Shown: positions 1 through 8,245 of the stretch, one piece after another
Layout: each line of letters opens with the position of its first letter
Position numbering within the stretch: position 1 is the stretch's first letter
Source of the DNA: Mesotoga sp. UBA6090
Lineage (GTDB): Bacteria; Thermotogota; Thermotogae; Petrotogales; Kosmotogaceae
Length of the DNA stretch: 33,740 bases
Assembly: GCF_002435945.1 (NCBI RefSeq)
Contig: NZ_DIXC01000087.1
Span: 1 to 33,740 of the forward strand
Direction: 5' to 3'
Position numbers and translations under genes: made by a program
Notes under the pieces: model-generated
What the model saw: only the letters and a program-made list of their open reading frames with translations
The model's database searches: none
What the model was told of the DNA's origin: nothing

Positions 1-79
1 CTACCACGAATTTATGAGACTTTCAGAGCTTCTTCCTGCGATTTATTCCCTTTTGCTGTCAAAGTTGAGTCATTCATAA

Positions 80-1022
80 GTTTGAAGTGAGTACTCTAAT
101 TGGCTTCTATCAAATTCACTAGGGGGCTGATCTTTTTTTCAAACACACTTTGGAAAGAAATAATACCAGATCTCTAATACGTGGCATTCAGAGATATTCG
201 CGGTTCCGTTAGAAGGAAATAGACAGCTTGCTTACTCATAGTTAGGAGGGCTGACTTGAAGTCCTGTGCTTGCGACGCATCTGAATCTCCTCACAAAAAT
301 GACTGAAAGTTCAGAACACGATTTCAAGAACCTGTCATAGAGGTAGTCCCTATGGAATTCTTTCCTTTCTTCCCTAACGAAGCTCTCTAGAGATACTTGC
401 TCTAGAAGTTGAGTGTTGACACTGTGTTTTCTTCCATGTTTTCTTCACTTGCGTCTTTTCATGGCCTTTCTGAAAAGACTACTCAGCGGAACTTCGTAGC
501 ATGTTGGAGGGTACTAAATATCCTTCTCCAGTAAAAACTAATCATTCTGTTCTAGACTTGCCGCTGAAAGAAACCAATCTATAAGCTTCCTGTTTTCATT
601 CTAAGGAAGCGAGACCAGTAATAAGACTTCCAAAAACCTAGAGGAATCTCATGAAAACCGCCTGGCACTGCTTTCCTTTTTTCTGTATCTCTGAATAATC
701 AATTGTTTCACAATTCAGAGATTCATCGTCAAGCCAACATCATGAGACAAAAACTCAGTTAGATTGACCCGACTCTATCTTTCCAGAGCCTGATATTCAG
801 GTGTCTTGATGCAGCTGGAACATCAGATGGCCGAACAACCTCACTTGCCTGCTGGACAATCGGGCACTTTCACCCAAACTAGAGATTTGCAAGGATAGGC
901 ACTCGCTGCTGAAAACTTAAGACCACACAACTTCAGCCTAGGCCAGCATTGGCCCCTATCCTCCTTGTTTAGTCTCTCACAACAGACTGTTACGAACCGC
1001 ACTATCTCATCGAAAAATCCAT
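80..1022. other. Gene-free stretch of about 940 bases
   Basis: No reading frame here has a start codon, a ribosome binding site and a recognisable product. Two things stand out. On the minus strand an open frame without an ATG or GTG start runs from about 444 down to a TAA at 232-234 (about 70 codons). An inverted repeat with 10-bp perfect arms lies at 687-696 and 713-722. I found none of the sequence hallmarks of RNase P RNA, tmRNA, SRP RNA or common riboswitches, but this was checked by eye only. The stretch may be decayed coding sequence, a structured RNA or long untranslated sequence. Confidence 0.5.
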
Positions 1023-1451
1023 CTATTCTTCTTCCTTTTCACCGGAGATCATTATCATAAGAACTATCAATGCCGCCATAGTGAAAACAACTATCCCCGG
1101 CAACAAATATCCTATAATGGTAAACAACAAAGAAGAAGGTATGTAGTCTCTCAACGGAAGAAGCCACCAGGTGAAACCACCAGCAAGGCTTTCGCGAATA
1201 TATAGAACGAGAGTACCGGCAAGTAGTAGCTCTTCGAAAATCGGCAATCCTATTCTCTTGGCAAGAGAGCAGTACTGGAGGAAAAAACCCGTCACGAAAA
1301 GTGTAATCGGAAATAGAAAGTCCATGATGTCAATATCAATGCTCTTCCCTTCAAGCAGAGAGTTTACGATCTGACCACCACCAAAAAGAATAGCAATAAC
1401 AACTGCAACAATCATAAGAAGATTCCCGAGAAATATGTAAATACCCCTCAT
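1023..1451 (-). CDS. Small hypothetical integral membrane protein
   Basis: A 142-residue hydrophobic protein of unknown function. Membrane-spanning segments are visible at about residues 5-30, 43-62, 70-88 and 108-137, so four helices are likely, with a short charged tail ending in Glu residues. The ATG at 1449-1451 is preceded by GAGGTG about five bases upstream, which fixes the start. The gene is the last of the minus-strand run behind the porin-like gene, but a strong terminator sits between them and its U-tract abuts this ribosome binding site. Expression therefore depends on read-through or an unseen promoter. I do not recognise the family. Confidence 0.75.
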   Translation of the reverse strand: MRGIYIFLGNLLMIVAVVIAILFGGGQIVNSLLEGKSIDIDIMDFLFPITLFVTGFFLQYCSLAKRIGLPIFEELLLAGTLVLYIRESLAGGFTWWLLPLRDYIPSSLLFTIIGYLLPGIVVFTMAALIVLMIMISGEKEEE

Positions 1452-1462
1452 ATAATCACCTC

Positions 1463-1491
1463 AAAAAAAACCGGCCCAACATGGGCCGGTT
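1463..1491 (-). terminator. Rho-independent terminator of the porin-like gene
   Basis: On the minus strand a 9-bp GC-rich stem (AACCGGCCC paired with GGGCCGGTT, arms at 469-477 and 483-491 past base 1000) with a 5-nt loop is followed directly by a run of eight T. It lies 16 bases beyond the porin stop codon and just before the start of the 142-residue membrane protein. Confidence 0.9.
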
Positions 1492-1506
1492 TCTATTCAA
1501 CATAGA

Positions 1507-2754
1507 TCAGAACTCGTAATTGTAATAGAGACCTGCGAACCAACTGTCTGCGGGATCAAACACATCTACTCCTGCTTTGAAGTTAAAACCATTGATGAGA
1601 ACAGGGAAGCTCAAACCTAGAACTAGTTTCTTCGAGGCATCAAGGAAGTAATACCCCGCTTTGGCTGTGATAGAAGGCTTGAAATTACCCATTAAGAGAT
1701 CAAGAGCAGCTTCTCCGTAGACCGATATATCCTTAACATCTGCAAGAACATCCCCAATGATCTCTGCACCGAACCCATTTGCGTCGAACGTATTGTAGTC
1801 ACCAGACCCTACATAAAGGTCAACACTGACAGGCCCGGCTGCCCAACCGTTGGACTTCACTAAGAAACCGAGAGTCATAGCCTGGGTTGCTGCTCCGAAA
1901 TCATAGTCGTAGCCAAACTTCACACCGGCCCAACCGATTCCATCCTTGGAAATGACGGGCTGTACCCAAGTCTCAATTGCATTTGCCTCAATATCATACT
2001 TCACGTCGCCTGTAATCTCAAGAACTCCAATTTCATATGCAACTCCTAGCCCAACATGTTGGCCCTTTGTGTCGGAATATCTTGCATAAGGAGTCAATGT
2101 CAACAAACCGACGTTTAGTGTGTACTTAGCATCAACAACGTAGTCGAATACCGCCGCGCCAAGAAGATCCGTTGCTTTTACTCCACCAGAAATAGTAAGA
2201 CCTGGCAACGGAGTAAAAGTCGCTTCAGCTATAACATCTTCGCTCCACTTGAGAGCGTCAAGACCTGTCTGAGCGGCGAAAGAGAAGATATCCCAAGAAC
2301 CGAACAATGCGATCTTGTCTGTTGCAGCTTCCTGAGTACCGACGCTCAGCCCTAGTTCTTTGAGCACCAAAGCCATCGTAACGTTTGCTGCGTCGTCATC
2401 GTACCACTTGAACCACTTCAAACCAGGATTTGCGCCTGTCCCGCCCGCTAAAGATTTCGCGGCGTACCAACTCAGTGCTGCCGCATCATTCTCCACTGTG
2501 AAAGACTTAAGAATGACAGTATTTTTGTCAGATGGAAGAGTAATGGTCAAATCGAGAGTGATGTCCGAAACATCAGCCTTGGCACCGAAACTAACTGATA
2601 AGTTATTGATTCCAAGAGCGGTTTCTAAGCCGTCCTTGTTAAGTTCCGCATGGCCCCAGAGCGTACCTTTGATTGTAGGGCTCAGAGTCACTGTAGCCGA
2701 GAAAGCAACCGAGATGGCCAGAAGTACCACTAAGATTCCAACAAGCTTCTTCAT
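1507..2754 (-). CDS. Toga-type outer membrane beta-barrel (porin-like) protein
   Basis: A 415-residue protein with a signal peptide of about 20 residues (Lys-Lys, hydrophobic core, Ala-rich end). The remainder is almost entirely alternating polar and hydrophobic beta-strands rich in Gly, Asp, Tyr and Trp, ending in an aromatic C-terminus (YYNYEF), as in outer-membrane barrels. It follows the SLH/coiled-coil gene, an arrangement typical of Thermotogota outer-envelope (toga) proteins, where Omp-alpha rods and beta-barrel proteins act together. The ATG at 2752-2754 is preferred over the GTG six bases upstream because AAGGGGGTAA then sits at normal spacing. It has its own promoter (2811-2840) and terminator (1463-1491), consistent with high-level independent expression. 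The barrel assignment rests on composition and pattern; substrate specificity cannot be read. Confidence 0.8.
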   Translation of the reverse strand: MKKLVGILVVLLAISVAFSATVTLSPTIKGTLWGHAELNKDGLETALGINNLSVSFGAKADVSDITLDLTITLPSDKNTVILKSFTVENDAAALSWYAAKSLAGGTGANPGLKWFKWYDDDAANVTMALVLKELGLSVGTQEAATDKIALFGSWDIFSFAAQTGLDALKWSEDVIAEATFTPLPGLTISGGVKATDLLGAAVFDYVVDAKYTLNVGLLTLTPYARYSDTKGQHVGLGVAYEIGVLEITGDVKYDIEANAIETWVQPVISKDGIGWAGVKFGYDYDFGAATQAMTLGFLVKSNGWAAGPVSVDLYVGSGDYNTFDANGFGAEIIGDVLADVKDISVYGEAALDLLMGNFKPSITAKAGYYFLDASKKLVLGLSFPVLINGFNFKAGVDVFDPADSWFAGLYYNYEF

Positions 2755-2810
2755 GCACACTTACCCCCTTTATAAGAGTGTTTTTGGTTTTTGGTGATGC
2801 GCATAACGTA

Positions 2811-2840
2811 AATATACCACATTTCATGTAACAAAAGCAA
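2811..2840 (-). promoter_or_regulatory. Sigma-70-type promoter of the porin-like gene
   Basis: On the minus strand TTGCTT (2835-2840) and TATATT (2811-2816) are separated by 18 bases. The predicted transcript starts near 2804, giving a leader of about 50 bases. Confidence 0.55.
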
Positions 2841-2870
2841 ACTCACACGTTGCTAAGTTGCACAGAAAGA

Positions 2871-4559
2871 TCATTTCAGGATTAACCCTACGGCTCCAAA
2901 TGCTAGTGCCACAAAAGAAAGGATAATCGCTGCATTTGTATTGATAATGTTCTGCTTCTGTGCCTCTTCCAGAGCCGATATCTTACTCTCAATCACCAGG
3001 TCATTCTCTTCAAGAGCAGAGATCCTAGTTTCTGCAGCTGCAAGAGCAGTCTTGTCAGCCTTGTTCCTGTCAAGCTTGAACATCTGGGTCGCCATTGAGT
3101 TAGTTATACTCTTCAGACTGTCGACCTCTCCCTCGAGGACTCCTACTTTTCCCTCAAGAGAAGCTGTTCTGCCTTCGAGAGAAGCTATCCTGTCCGCGTG
3201 CTTGTCAAGAACTGCAATGTTTGCATCAATCTGATCGAAGGCGACTTCTAACATCTCATAGTTGTCGGCGACCTCACTTCTCAGTGAAGAGAGTTCATTA
3301 CCAAGAACTCCAATCTCTGCCTTCAATCTTTCTTCTGTCAGTCCGAGCTTCGTGTAAAGGAAGTTCATTTTGGCTGACAGCTGATCTGGAGTCACATAAT
3401 TCAGCTCAGAGATTCTCTGATTAGCAGAAATTACGGCGTTGCTCAACATCTTAGATAGTACTTCAAGATCGGTGACTCTCCCTTTCAGAGTATCTACGTC
3501 ACCGGCCGAAGCCTTTGCCGAAAGCTCAGTCTTCAATTCTGCAAGCTGGTTGTCTAGAGAATCAAGTCTCGCTATGTTCAGATCAACTTGATCAAAAAGA
3601 ACTTCCATAGTCTCGTCAATACCAAATAGAGCTACCTTAATCTCTTCGATTTCAGTGTCATAGTACTTGACTTCGGGCATCTTGGCAATGCTGTCCTGGA
3701 TCTTGAGGATCCTTGTGTACATAAGAGAAAGCTTGTCGTTTAACTCCTCATTGGTTACGTAAGGCTCAAGATCAGGCATTTCACCCGACAGTTTTGCCTC
3801 AAGATCGGCTAGATCAGCCTTAGTGGCCATCCCTCTCCTAAGTGTGAAAAGATCAGCAGTCAAGCTGTTTATGACGTTCTCAGAAACATCGACTCTCGAA
3901 CTAAGCGCTGCAACCTCATCATTTTGTTTGTTTTCATCTTTCTTAAGGTTGGCAATGGCCTGTCCAAGAAGTTTTACGGTTACTTCAAGATCGGTGGCCC
4001 TGTTCTTGAGAGATTCGATGTCCGAGGGAACTCCGCTCATTGCGCTTAACTTTTCGTTGATGAGCCAAATTCCGTCATTTGCACTGACCGCTTCCTCGGA
4101 GAGTCTGTCGATTTCATCATAGAGGAATGCGATCGCGTCATCGAAGGTTTTCAACGACACAAAGTCTCCGGTCATTCCACTTTGTCTCAGAGATGCGACC
4201 GTTGCTTCAAGAGCCCTCAGTTCCGCTGTTAAATCAACCACATTCTTCTTGTTGTCAGAGATCTCCAAGGAAAGTCCTGCAACTTTCTTAGTAAGTGAAA
4301 AGACTACTTCTTGGAGCTTAGCATCCCCGGCATCAGAATAATCCATAAATCTGGCAAGAGTCATAGCCAGCTGGTAACGTGTAACATCTTCACTACCTCT
4401 GAATGTGCCATCGGGGAAACCAATGAACAATCCACCGGCTGTCGTCTTAATAACGCTATCGTAGGCCCAGTGGTACTCTGACAAATCGCTGTACTCGACA
4501 CCCAAGGCCAGGCTCGCGAAGGTAACAACGACTAGCGCCAGTATAGAAAGCTTCTTCAT
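2871..4559 (-). CDS. Omp-alpha-like toga rod protein: SLH domain, coiled coil, C-terminal membrane anchor
   Basis: A 562-residue envelope protein that should bridge the cell wall and the outer toga. Residues 1-20 are a signal peptide. Residues 22-75 match an S-layer homology domain (YSDLSEYHWAYDSVIKT, then GFPDGTFRG, then VTRYQLAMTLARF), which in this family binds the peptidoglycan-side polymer. Residues 80-530 are a long heptad-rich coiled coil of Leu, Ile and Val alternating with Glu, Lys, Asp and Ser. Residues 540-560 form a hydrophobic segment (AAIILSFVALAFGAVGLIL) that should anchor in the outer membrane. This order is that of Thermotoga Omp-alpha. Start: ATG 4557-4559 behind AAAGGGGGTAGG. 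A strong promoter lies at 4613-4642. The coiled coil contains recurring blocks (for example RVTDLEV/RATDLEV), suggesting growth by internal duplication. Confidence 0.88.
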   Translation of the reverse strand: MKKLSILALVVVTFASLALGVEYSDLSEYHWAYDSVIKTTAGGLFIGFPDGTFRGSEDVTRYQLAMTLARFMDYSDAGDAKLQEVVFSLTKKVAGLSLEISDNKKNVVDLTAELRALEATVASLRQSGMTGDFVSLKTFDDAIAFLYDEIDRLSEEAVSANDGIWLINEKLSAMSGVPSDIESLKNRATDLEVTVKLLGQAIANLKKDENKQNDEVAALSSRVDVSENVINSLTADLFTLRRGMATKADLADLEAKLSGEMPDLEPYVTNEELNDKLSLMYTRILKIQDSIAKMPEVKYYDTEIEEIKVALFGIDETMEVLFDQVDLNIARLDSLDNQLAELKTELSAKASAGDVDTLKGRVTDLEVLSKMLSNAVISANQRISELNYVTPDQLSAKMNFLYTKLGLTEERLKAEIGVLGNELSSLRSEVADNYEMLEVAFDQIDANIAVLDKHADRIASLEGRTASLEGKVGVLEGEVDSLKSITNSMATQMFKLDRNKADKTALAAAETRISALEENDLVIESKISALEEAQKQNIINTNAAIILSFVALAFGAVGLILK

Positions 4560-4612
4560 GGATCCTACCCCCTTTCAAAATGTTGTCATTATTCTACGCA
4601 GACTACAAGTTT

Positions 4613-4642
4613 ATTATACAGTAAAAATACGTCTATATTCAA
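4613..4642 (-). promoter_or_regulatory. Strong sigma-70-type promoter of the Omp-alpha-like gene
   Basis: On the minus strand TTGAAT (4637-4642) and a perfect TATAAT (4613-4618) are 18 bases apart. The -35 box lies only six bases beyond the tyrS stop codon. No terminator is visible after tyrS, so read-through from tyrS may add to this promoter. Confidence 0.75.
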
Positions 4643-4648
4643 GAGTAT

Positions 4649-5842
4649 TCAGCACTTGACAAGGCGATAAAAACGCTTTTTTCCGATTCTCAGAACATCT
4701 CCCTCGGAAACGGCGAGAACGGAATGAATATCGTCGAGAACTTCATCATTTACTCTCACTCCGCCCTGATCTATCAATCTTCTCGCTTCACTTCTTGATG
4801 AAATATTAGCATGAGAAACGAGAAGATCGACAATAGAAATACTCTCTGCCGGAAGTTTTATTTCCGGCATCTCTTCAGGAAGCTCTTTGTTTCGGAATAT
4901 ACTGACAAATTCCTCTTGAGCATTCAGCGCTGTCTCTCTCCCAAAGAACTGCGATGTGATCTCAACGGCAAGTGCCAGTTTTATATCTCGCGGATTAACT
5001 GCATTATTCAGAAGTTTCCTGTCATATTCCGCAAGTTCGGCATCGCTCTTATCGGTAAGCAATCTGAAATACTTCATCATCAGAGAATCAGGAATGGACA
5101 TGATCTTTCCAAACATATCCCTCGGAGAGTCATCAAAAGCTATGTAGTTGTCGTAACTCTTTGACATTTTCAGCTTCCCGTCAGTCCCTTCGATTAGAGG
5201 GACGGTAAGAATCGCCTGAGCTTCAAGCCCATACTCCTCCTGAATCTTTCTGCCTACAACGAGATTGAAGAACTGATCATCGCCCCCAATTTCCACATCT
5301 GCTTTCACTACAACGGAATCATAAGCCTGAGCAAGAGGGTAGAGAAACTCAGATACACCTATTGGTTCGTTTTCTGAGTATCTCCTTGCAAAGTCGTGTC
5401 TCTCCATCATTCTCGCGACAGTGTATCTGGAAGAGAGTCGTATTACATCTTCAAAACTCATCGGATCTAACCATTCGGAATTAAACCGGATTTCGGTAAG
5501 ATCTCTGTTTAGAATCTTGAAAGCCTGCTTGCTATAGGATTCGGCATTTGCTTTAGCCTCCTCCCTGGAAAGCATAGGTCTTGTCTTTGATCTCCCTGAC
5601 GGATCACCGATTCTAGCGGTGAAATCGCCAATAATCAATACGACTTGATGACCAAATTTCTGGAAAAGCCGGAGTTTTCTCAATACAACAGCATGGCCCA
5701 AATGAAGATCTGGTCTGGACGGATCCACACCAAGCTTAACCCTCAACGAGCGCTTTTTCTTCAGTTTCTCAAGAAGCTCTTCCTCTGAGATCAGTGAAAC
5801 ATAATTCTTCGAAAGCTCCTTTAGCTGTTCCTCAGGCCTCAT
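4649..5842 (-). CDS. tyrS: Tyrosyl-tRNA synthetase
   Basis: Charges tRNA-Tyr with tyrosine in the cytoplasm; a class I synthetase. The HIGH-type signature appears as HLGH in LGVDPSRPDLHLGHAVVL and the KMSKS loop as KMSKSYDN. The C-terminal 65 or so residues form an S4-like RNA-binding domain (SRSEARRLIDQGGVRVND). With the ATG at 5840-5842 the product is 397 residues, the usual size of the TyrZ-like subgroup. That start has AAGGTGG eight bases upstream, whereas an upstream in-frame start at 5866 would overlap secG. The gene follows secG by 13 bases and is probably co-transcribed with it from 6146-6174. Confidence 0.97.
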   Translation of the reverse strand: MRPEEQLKELSKNYVSLISEEELLEKLKKKRSLRVKLGVDPSRPDLHLGHAVVLRKLRLFQKFGHQVVLIIGDFTARIGDPSGRSKTRPMLSREEAKANAESYSKQAFKILNRDLTEIRFNSEWLDPMSFEDVIRLSSRYTVARMMERHDFARRYSENEPIGVSEFLYPLAQAYDSVVVKADVEIGGDDQFFNLVVGRKIQEEYGLEAQAILTVPLIEGTDGKLKMSKSYDNYIAFDDSPRDMFGKIMSIPDSLMMKYFRLLTDKSDAELAEYDRKLLNNAVNPRDIKLALAVEITSQFFGRETALNAQEEFVSIFRNKELPEEMPEIKLPAESISIVDLLVSHANISSRSEARRLIDQGGVRVNDEVLDDIHSVLAVSEGDVLRIGKKRFYRLVKC

Positions 5843-5855
5843 CAAACCTACCACC

Positions 5856-6107
5856 TTAAGCGCCAAATGCTCTGGAAACTACGAATGCAATAAGAATGCT
5901 GTTCACCATGAATCCAACACCAAGACCTAATGTGATCTTTCCCATGGTATCCAGCCCTTTCTTTCTTCCAAACATGGTGTGAGAAGCACCGCCTCCAAAG
6001 GCTCCACCAAGCTCCGCTGATTTCGACATCTGAAGCATTACAGCAATTCCAAGCCCTACACTTATAGCAATGTGTAGAGAAATAAGTACGTAAGCAAGAA
6101 CAACCAT
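5856..6107 (-). CDS. secG: Preprotein translocase subunit SecG
   Basis: An 83-residue inner-membrane accessory subunit of SecYEG, which stimulates protein export. It has the family layout: a first membrane helix (about residues 2-25), a cytoplasmic loop with the conserved Gly-rich segment LGGAFGGGASHTMFGRKKGLD, and a second helix (about residues 55-78). The ATG at 6105-6107 has AGGAGG about nine bases upstream; a TTG immediately before it is also possible. First gene of the secG-tyrS unit. Confidence 0.93.
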   Translation of the reverse strand: MVVLAYVLISLHIAISVGLGIAVMLQMSKSAELGGAFGGGASHTMFGRKKGLDTMGKITLGLGVGFMVNSILIAFVVSRAFGA

Positions 6108-6145
6108 CAAAAAATACCTCCTGTATCTTCTATCGCTCTTCTGGT

Positions 6146-6174
6146 ATTATACAATATGTGCGGGTTTGTAGCAA
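6146..6174 (-). promoter_or_regulatory. secG-tyrS promoter, overlapping the divergent TPR gene's upstream region
   Basis: On the minus strand TTGCTA (6169-6174) and TATAAT (6146-6151) have a 17-base spacer. The predicted start near 6139 gives a leader of about 32 bases carrying AGGAGG. On the plus strand the same stretch reads TATTATACAAT and may also serve the divergent TPR gene. Confidence 0.7.
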
Positions 6175-6203
6175 ATGAGAAGCAGAAGGTAGTTGGTGAT
6201 TCT

Positions 6204-7904
6204 TTGAAAGACAAGACGGTTTTGGTTTACCTTCCGTTGAAACCGGAAATGGCAAAGGCTAATAATCTCCCAGTAAAGCTGCCCGTCCTTGTTGAAGATA
6301 TGAAGAATATCACAGACAGGGACAGGATAGATCTCGATGTAATCATCAGGGGCCTCGAAGCCCAGAGCAGAATCGAGCGAAATGACTACTACGAATCATA
6401 CCTTCTTTACTATTACTTCGAAGCCTTTAAGAGAGCCTTAAACTCAGGCAATCTTGAAGAAGCAAGGCAATTTCTCGAGAAGGCAGCTAGAGTTAAAAAG
6501 GATTACAGATATCACTTCTATCTAGGGCTGTTATTAAGAGAGGAAGAGAAAGTTGAGCTGTCGGAGATTGAGCTCAAGAAGTCGGTCGAGATGAACGAAG
6601 AGTTCTACATCGGGTACTACGAACTTGGAAGGCTTCTACAGATTCAGGAGGAGTACGACGATGCAGTTTCCTCATACATGAAGTCTATTGAGAAGTCGGG
6701 AGGTCAGTTCCCGCTTCCTCTGGTCGCCGCGATTGACTGCTTCATCTCTAAGGGTGAGTATGGAACAGCGCTGGAGATAATTGAAAGAGTGAAGAAGGAA
6801 TTTCCTCTTTTCGCGGATGTGCTTCTAAGAAAGGGCGTAGTACTTAATGAAATCCAGAAGTATTCTCTTGCCGAGGAGGCCTTTACCGGTTGCATCGAGC
6901 TCGAGAATGACTGGAAAAGCTTCTATAATCGCGCTTTTTCGAGGGCAAGACAGGGAAAGTTATTCGCAGCCCTTGAAGACTTGAGAACCGCTTTTGATCT
7001 CAGTAGGAATACGGAGATTCTCTACGAAATGGCGATCGCTGAGAAGAACATGGGAATGCTTGAAGACTCCCTTGCTCACTGCGAAAACTACTACAGCGAT
7101 ACCAAGAACGAGAAGGCTCTCGTGTTGAAGGCCAGAATTCTTGACATGTTGGGCGAGTATGACACTGCTATAGAGACTCTAGATGATACACTGCTTGAGC
7201 TAAGAAACACGATCCTGCTACACAAGTCTTTGGCAGAGGGCAAAATTGCAAGCAATCTCAGCTTTCAAGATGAGATCAATGAGTCCTTCTACAATTATCT
7301 GATAGATAAATATCCAGATTCACAGTTACCTGAACCCAGTTTCGTCGAATCGGGGGAAATCAATGTTGAGACCCTAATGGATCTTCTTTCGGATGTGAAT
7401 GATGAAAACATAGTCCAAAGAATCTCCTACTTCTATGAAGGAATGATTCCCCGAGAAACCATGGAAATAACATTGTTCCAGGCCGGTCTCTTCACCGAGA
7501 TGATTTCTCAGCTAGATTTTCTTCCTTCTCAGCAAGATTACCTTTCATACCTAATGGCTTTCATAGTTTCAGGCACCGGAAGGACCACCGCGATATTCAG
7601 AACACTGATTTATCTTCTGAGATGGACCGTCTCCGGATTTCCTTTCAGGATAGAGTTATTTATCGACAAGTATCTTGAGGAACTAAAGGATCTTGATTTC
7701 GATTTCGCATTGAAAATCGCAAAACTGATTGAGTATGGCGGGACCGACATTGATACCCTCGAAGAGGAGGCTCGCGCTGATCCCGAAGATGTCACGCTGG
7801 CAATTATAAATGCGCTGGATAAGGGAACGATCACCGAGTTGAAAACCCAAGACGAATCGCTTAACAGGTACATAATCAGACTTTCTGGAATAGGAGGAAA
7901 ATGA
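6204..7904 (+). CDS. Tetratricopeptide-repeat protein of unknown role
   Basis: A cytoplasmic, largely helical protein (566 residues from this start) with no signal peptide. About 250 residues in the first half form TPR-like helix pairs with the usual small and aromatic positions (for example YHFYLGLLLREEEKVELSEI, GYYELGRLLQIQEEYDDAVS, EKALVLKARILDMLGEYDTA). The second half is also helical but shows no repeat I can name. TPR arrays normally mediate protein-protein contacts; the partner is not evident. An in-frame ATG at 6156 would add 16 residues but has no ribosome binding site and would place the secG -35 box in the coding sequence. I prefer the TTG at 6204, behind GGTGAT; this choice is uncertain. 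The stop overlaps the next gene by four bases. Confidence 0.8.
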   Translation: MKDKTVLVYLPLKPEMAKANNLPVKLPVLVEDMKNITDRDRIDLDVIIRGLEAQSRIERNDYYESYLLYYYFEAFKRALNSGNLEEARQFLEKAARVKKDYRYHFYLGLLLREEEKVELSEIELKKSVEMNEEFYIGYYELGRLLQIQEEYDDAVSSYMKSIEKSGGQFPLPLVAAIDCFISKGEYGTALEIIERVKKEFPLFADVLLRKGVVLNEIQKYSLAEEAFTGCIELENDWKSFYNRAFSRARQGKLFAALEDLRTAFDLSRNTEILYEMAIAEKNMGMLEDSLAHCENYYSDTKNEKALVLKARILDMLGEYDTAIETLDDTLLELRNTILLHKSLAEGKIASNLSFQDEINESFYNYLIDKYPDSQLPEPSFVESGEINVETLMDLLSDVNDENIVQRISYFYEGMIPRETMEITLFQAGLFTEMISQLDFLPSQQDYLSYLMAFIVSGTGRTTAIFRTLIYLLRWTVSGFPFRIELFIDKYLEELKDLDFDFALKIAKLIEYGGTDIDTLEEEARADPEDVTLAIINALDKGTITELKTQDESLNRYIIRLSGIGGK

Positions 7905-8173
7905 TGGACAATATTGACCAATTGCTAAAGAGGTTCTTTAGTGCACTTGAACAGAATACTGCCGATGGAATTGATGAAGAGACGATCGCCCAGATACTTC
8001 ATAAAGAGTTTGACGGTTCAGAGAGAGAAATGCTGATCACTGTACTTGATTCTCTATTCGGAGAGGTTACGAAAATGGCGGAGAACCCGAAAGACTACTT
8101 CTTCAGTAATGAACAAGAAAAACTCGACAAATATCTGGAGGAAAAGGACAGAAAAGTTGATCCTACAGACTAA
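7901..8173 (+). CDS. Small acidic hypothetical protein coupled to the TPR gene
   Basis: A 90-residue, acidic, probably helical cytoplasmic protein with no membrane segment and no motif that I recognise. Its ATG overlaps the TPR stop (ATGA at 7901-7904) and GGAGG lies just upstream, so translation is almost certainly coupled. A second ATG at 7904 has better spacing and would shorten it by one residue. The tight coupling suggests the two products act together. The C-terminus is highly charged (EQEKLDKYLEEKDRKVD). Confidence 0.75.
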   Translation: MMDNIDQLLKRFFSALEQNTADGIDEETIAQILHKEFDGSEREMLITVLDSLFGEVTKMAENPKDYFFSNEQEKLDKYLEEKDRKVDPTD

Positions 8174-8186
8174 ATAGGTGTATAAT
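8157..8186 (+). promoter_or_regulatory. Promoter-like sequence at the end of the TPR unit
   Basis: TTGATC (8157-8162) and TATAAT (8181-8186) are 18 bases apart. The predicted start near 8193 lies only about 50 bases before a strong terminator, and no plus-strand gene follows, so the only transcript it could make on this strand is very short. Confidence 0.45.
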
Positions 8187-8218
8187 CAACCTGTAGGGTT
8201 ACTTCAGCGCAGAGTATA

Positions 8219-8245
8219 GCCGGTGTTACGCACCGGTCTTTTTTT
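8219..8245 (+). terminator. Rho-independent terminator after the TPR unit
   Basis: CCGGTG (8220-8225) pairs with CACCGG (8231-8236) around a 5-nt loop and is followed by TCTTTTTTT on the plus strand. The sufU stop codon, read on the other strand, lies within the hairpin. On the minus strand there is no T-run after the stem, so it probably serves only the plus-strand genes. Confidence 0.85.

Noticed and set aside
2..79. A plus-strand frame from the window edge to a TAA at 77-79 reads like a protein C-terminus
   Set aside because: Only 25 codons are visible and another frame is also open there, so a gene end cannot be told from chance.
844..1022. A second start-poor open frame on the minus strand in the gene-free region
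   Set aside because: Rich in Cys and Trp, extends out of frame into the neighbouring gene, and has no ribosome binding site; probably chance.
2360..2797. 145-codon open frame on the plus strand opposite the porin-like gene
   Set aside because: Antisense shadow of a well-supported gene, with no family resemblance and no ribosome binding site.
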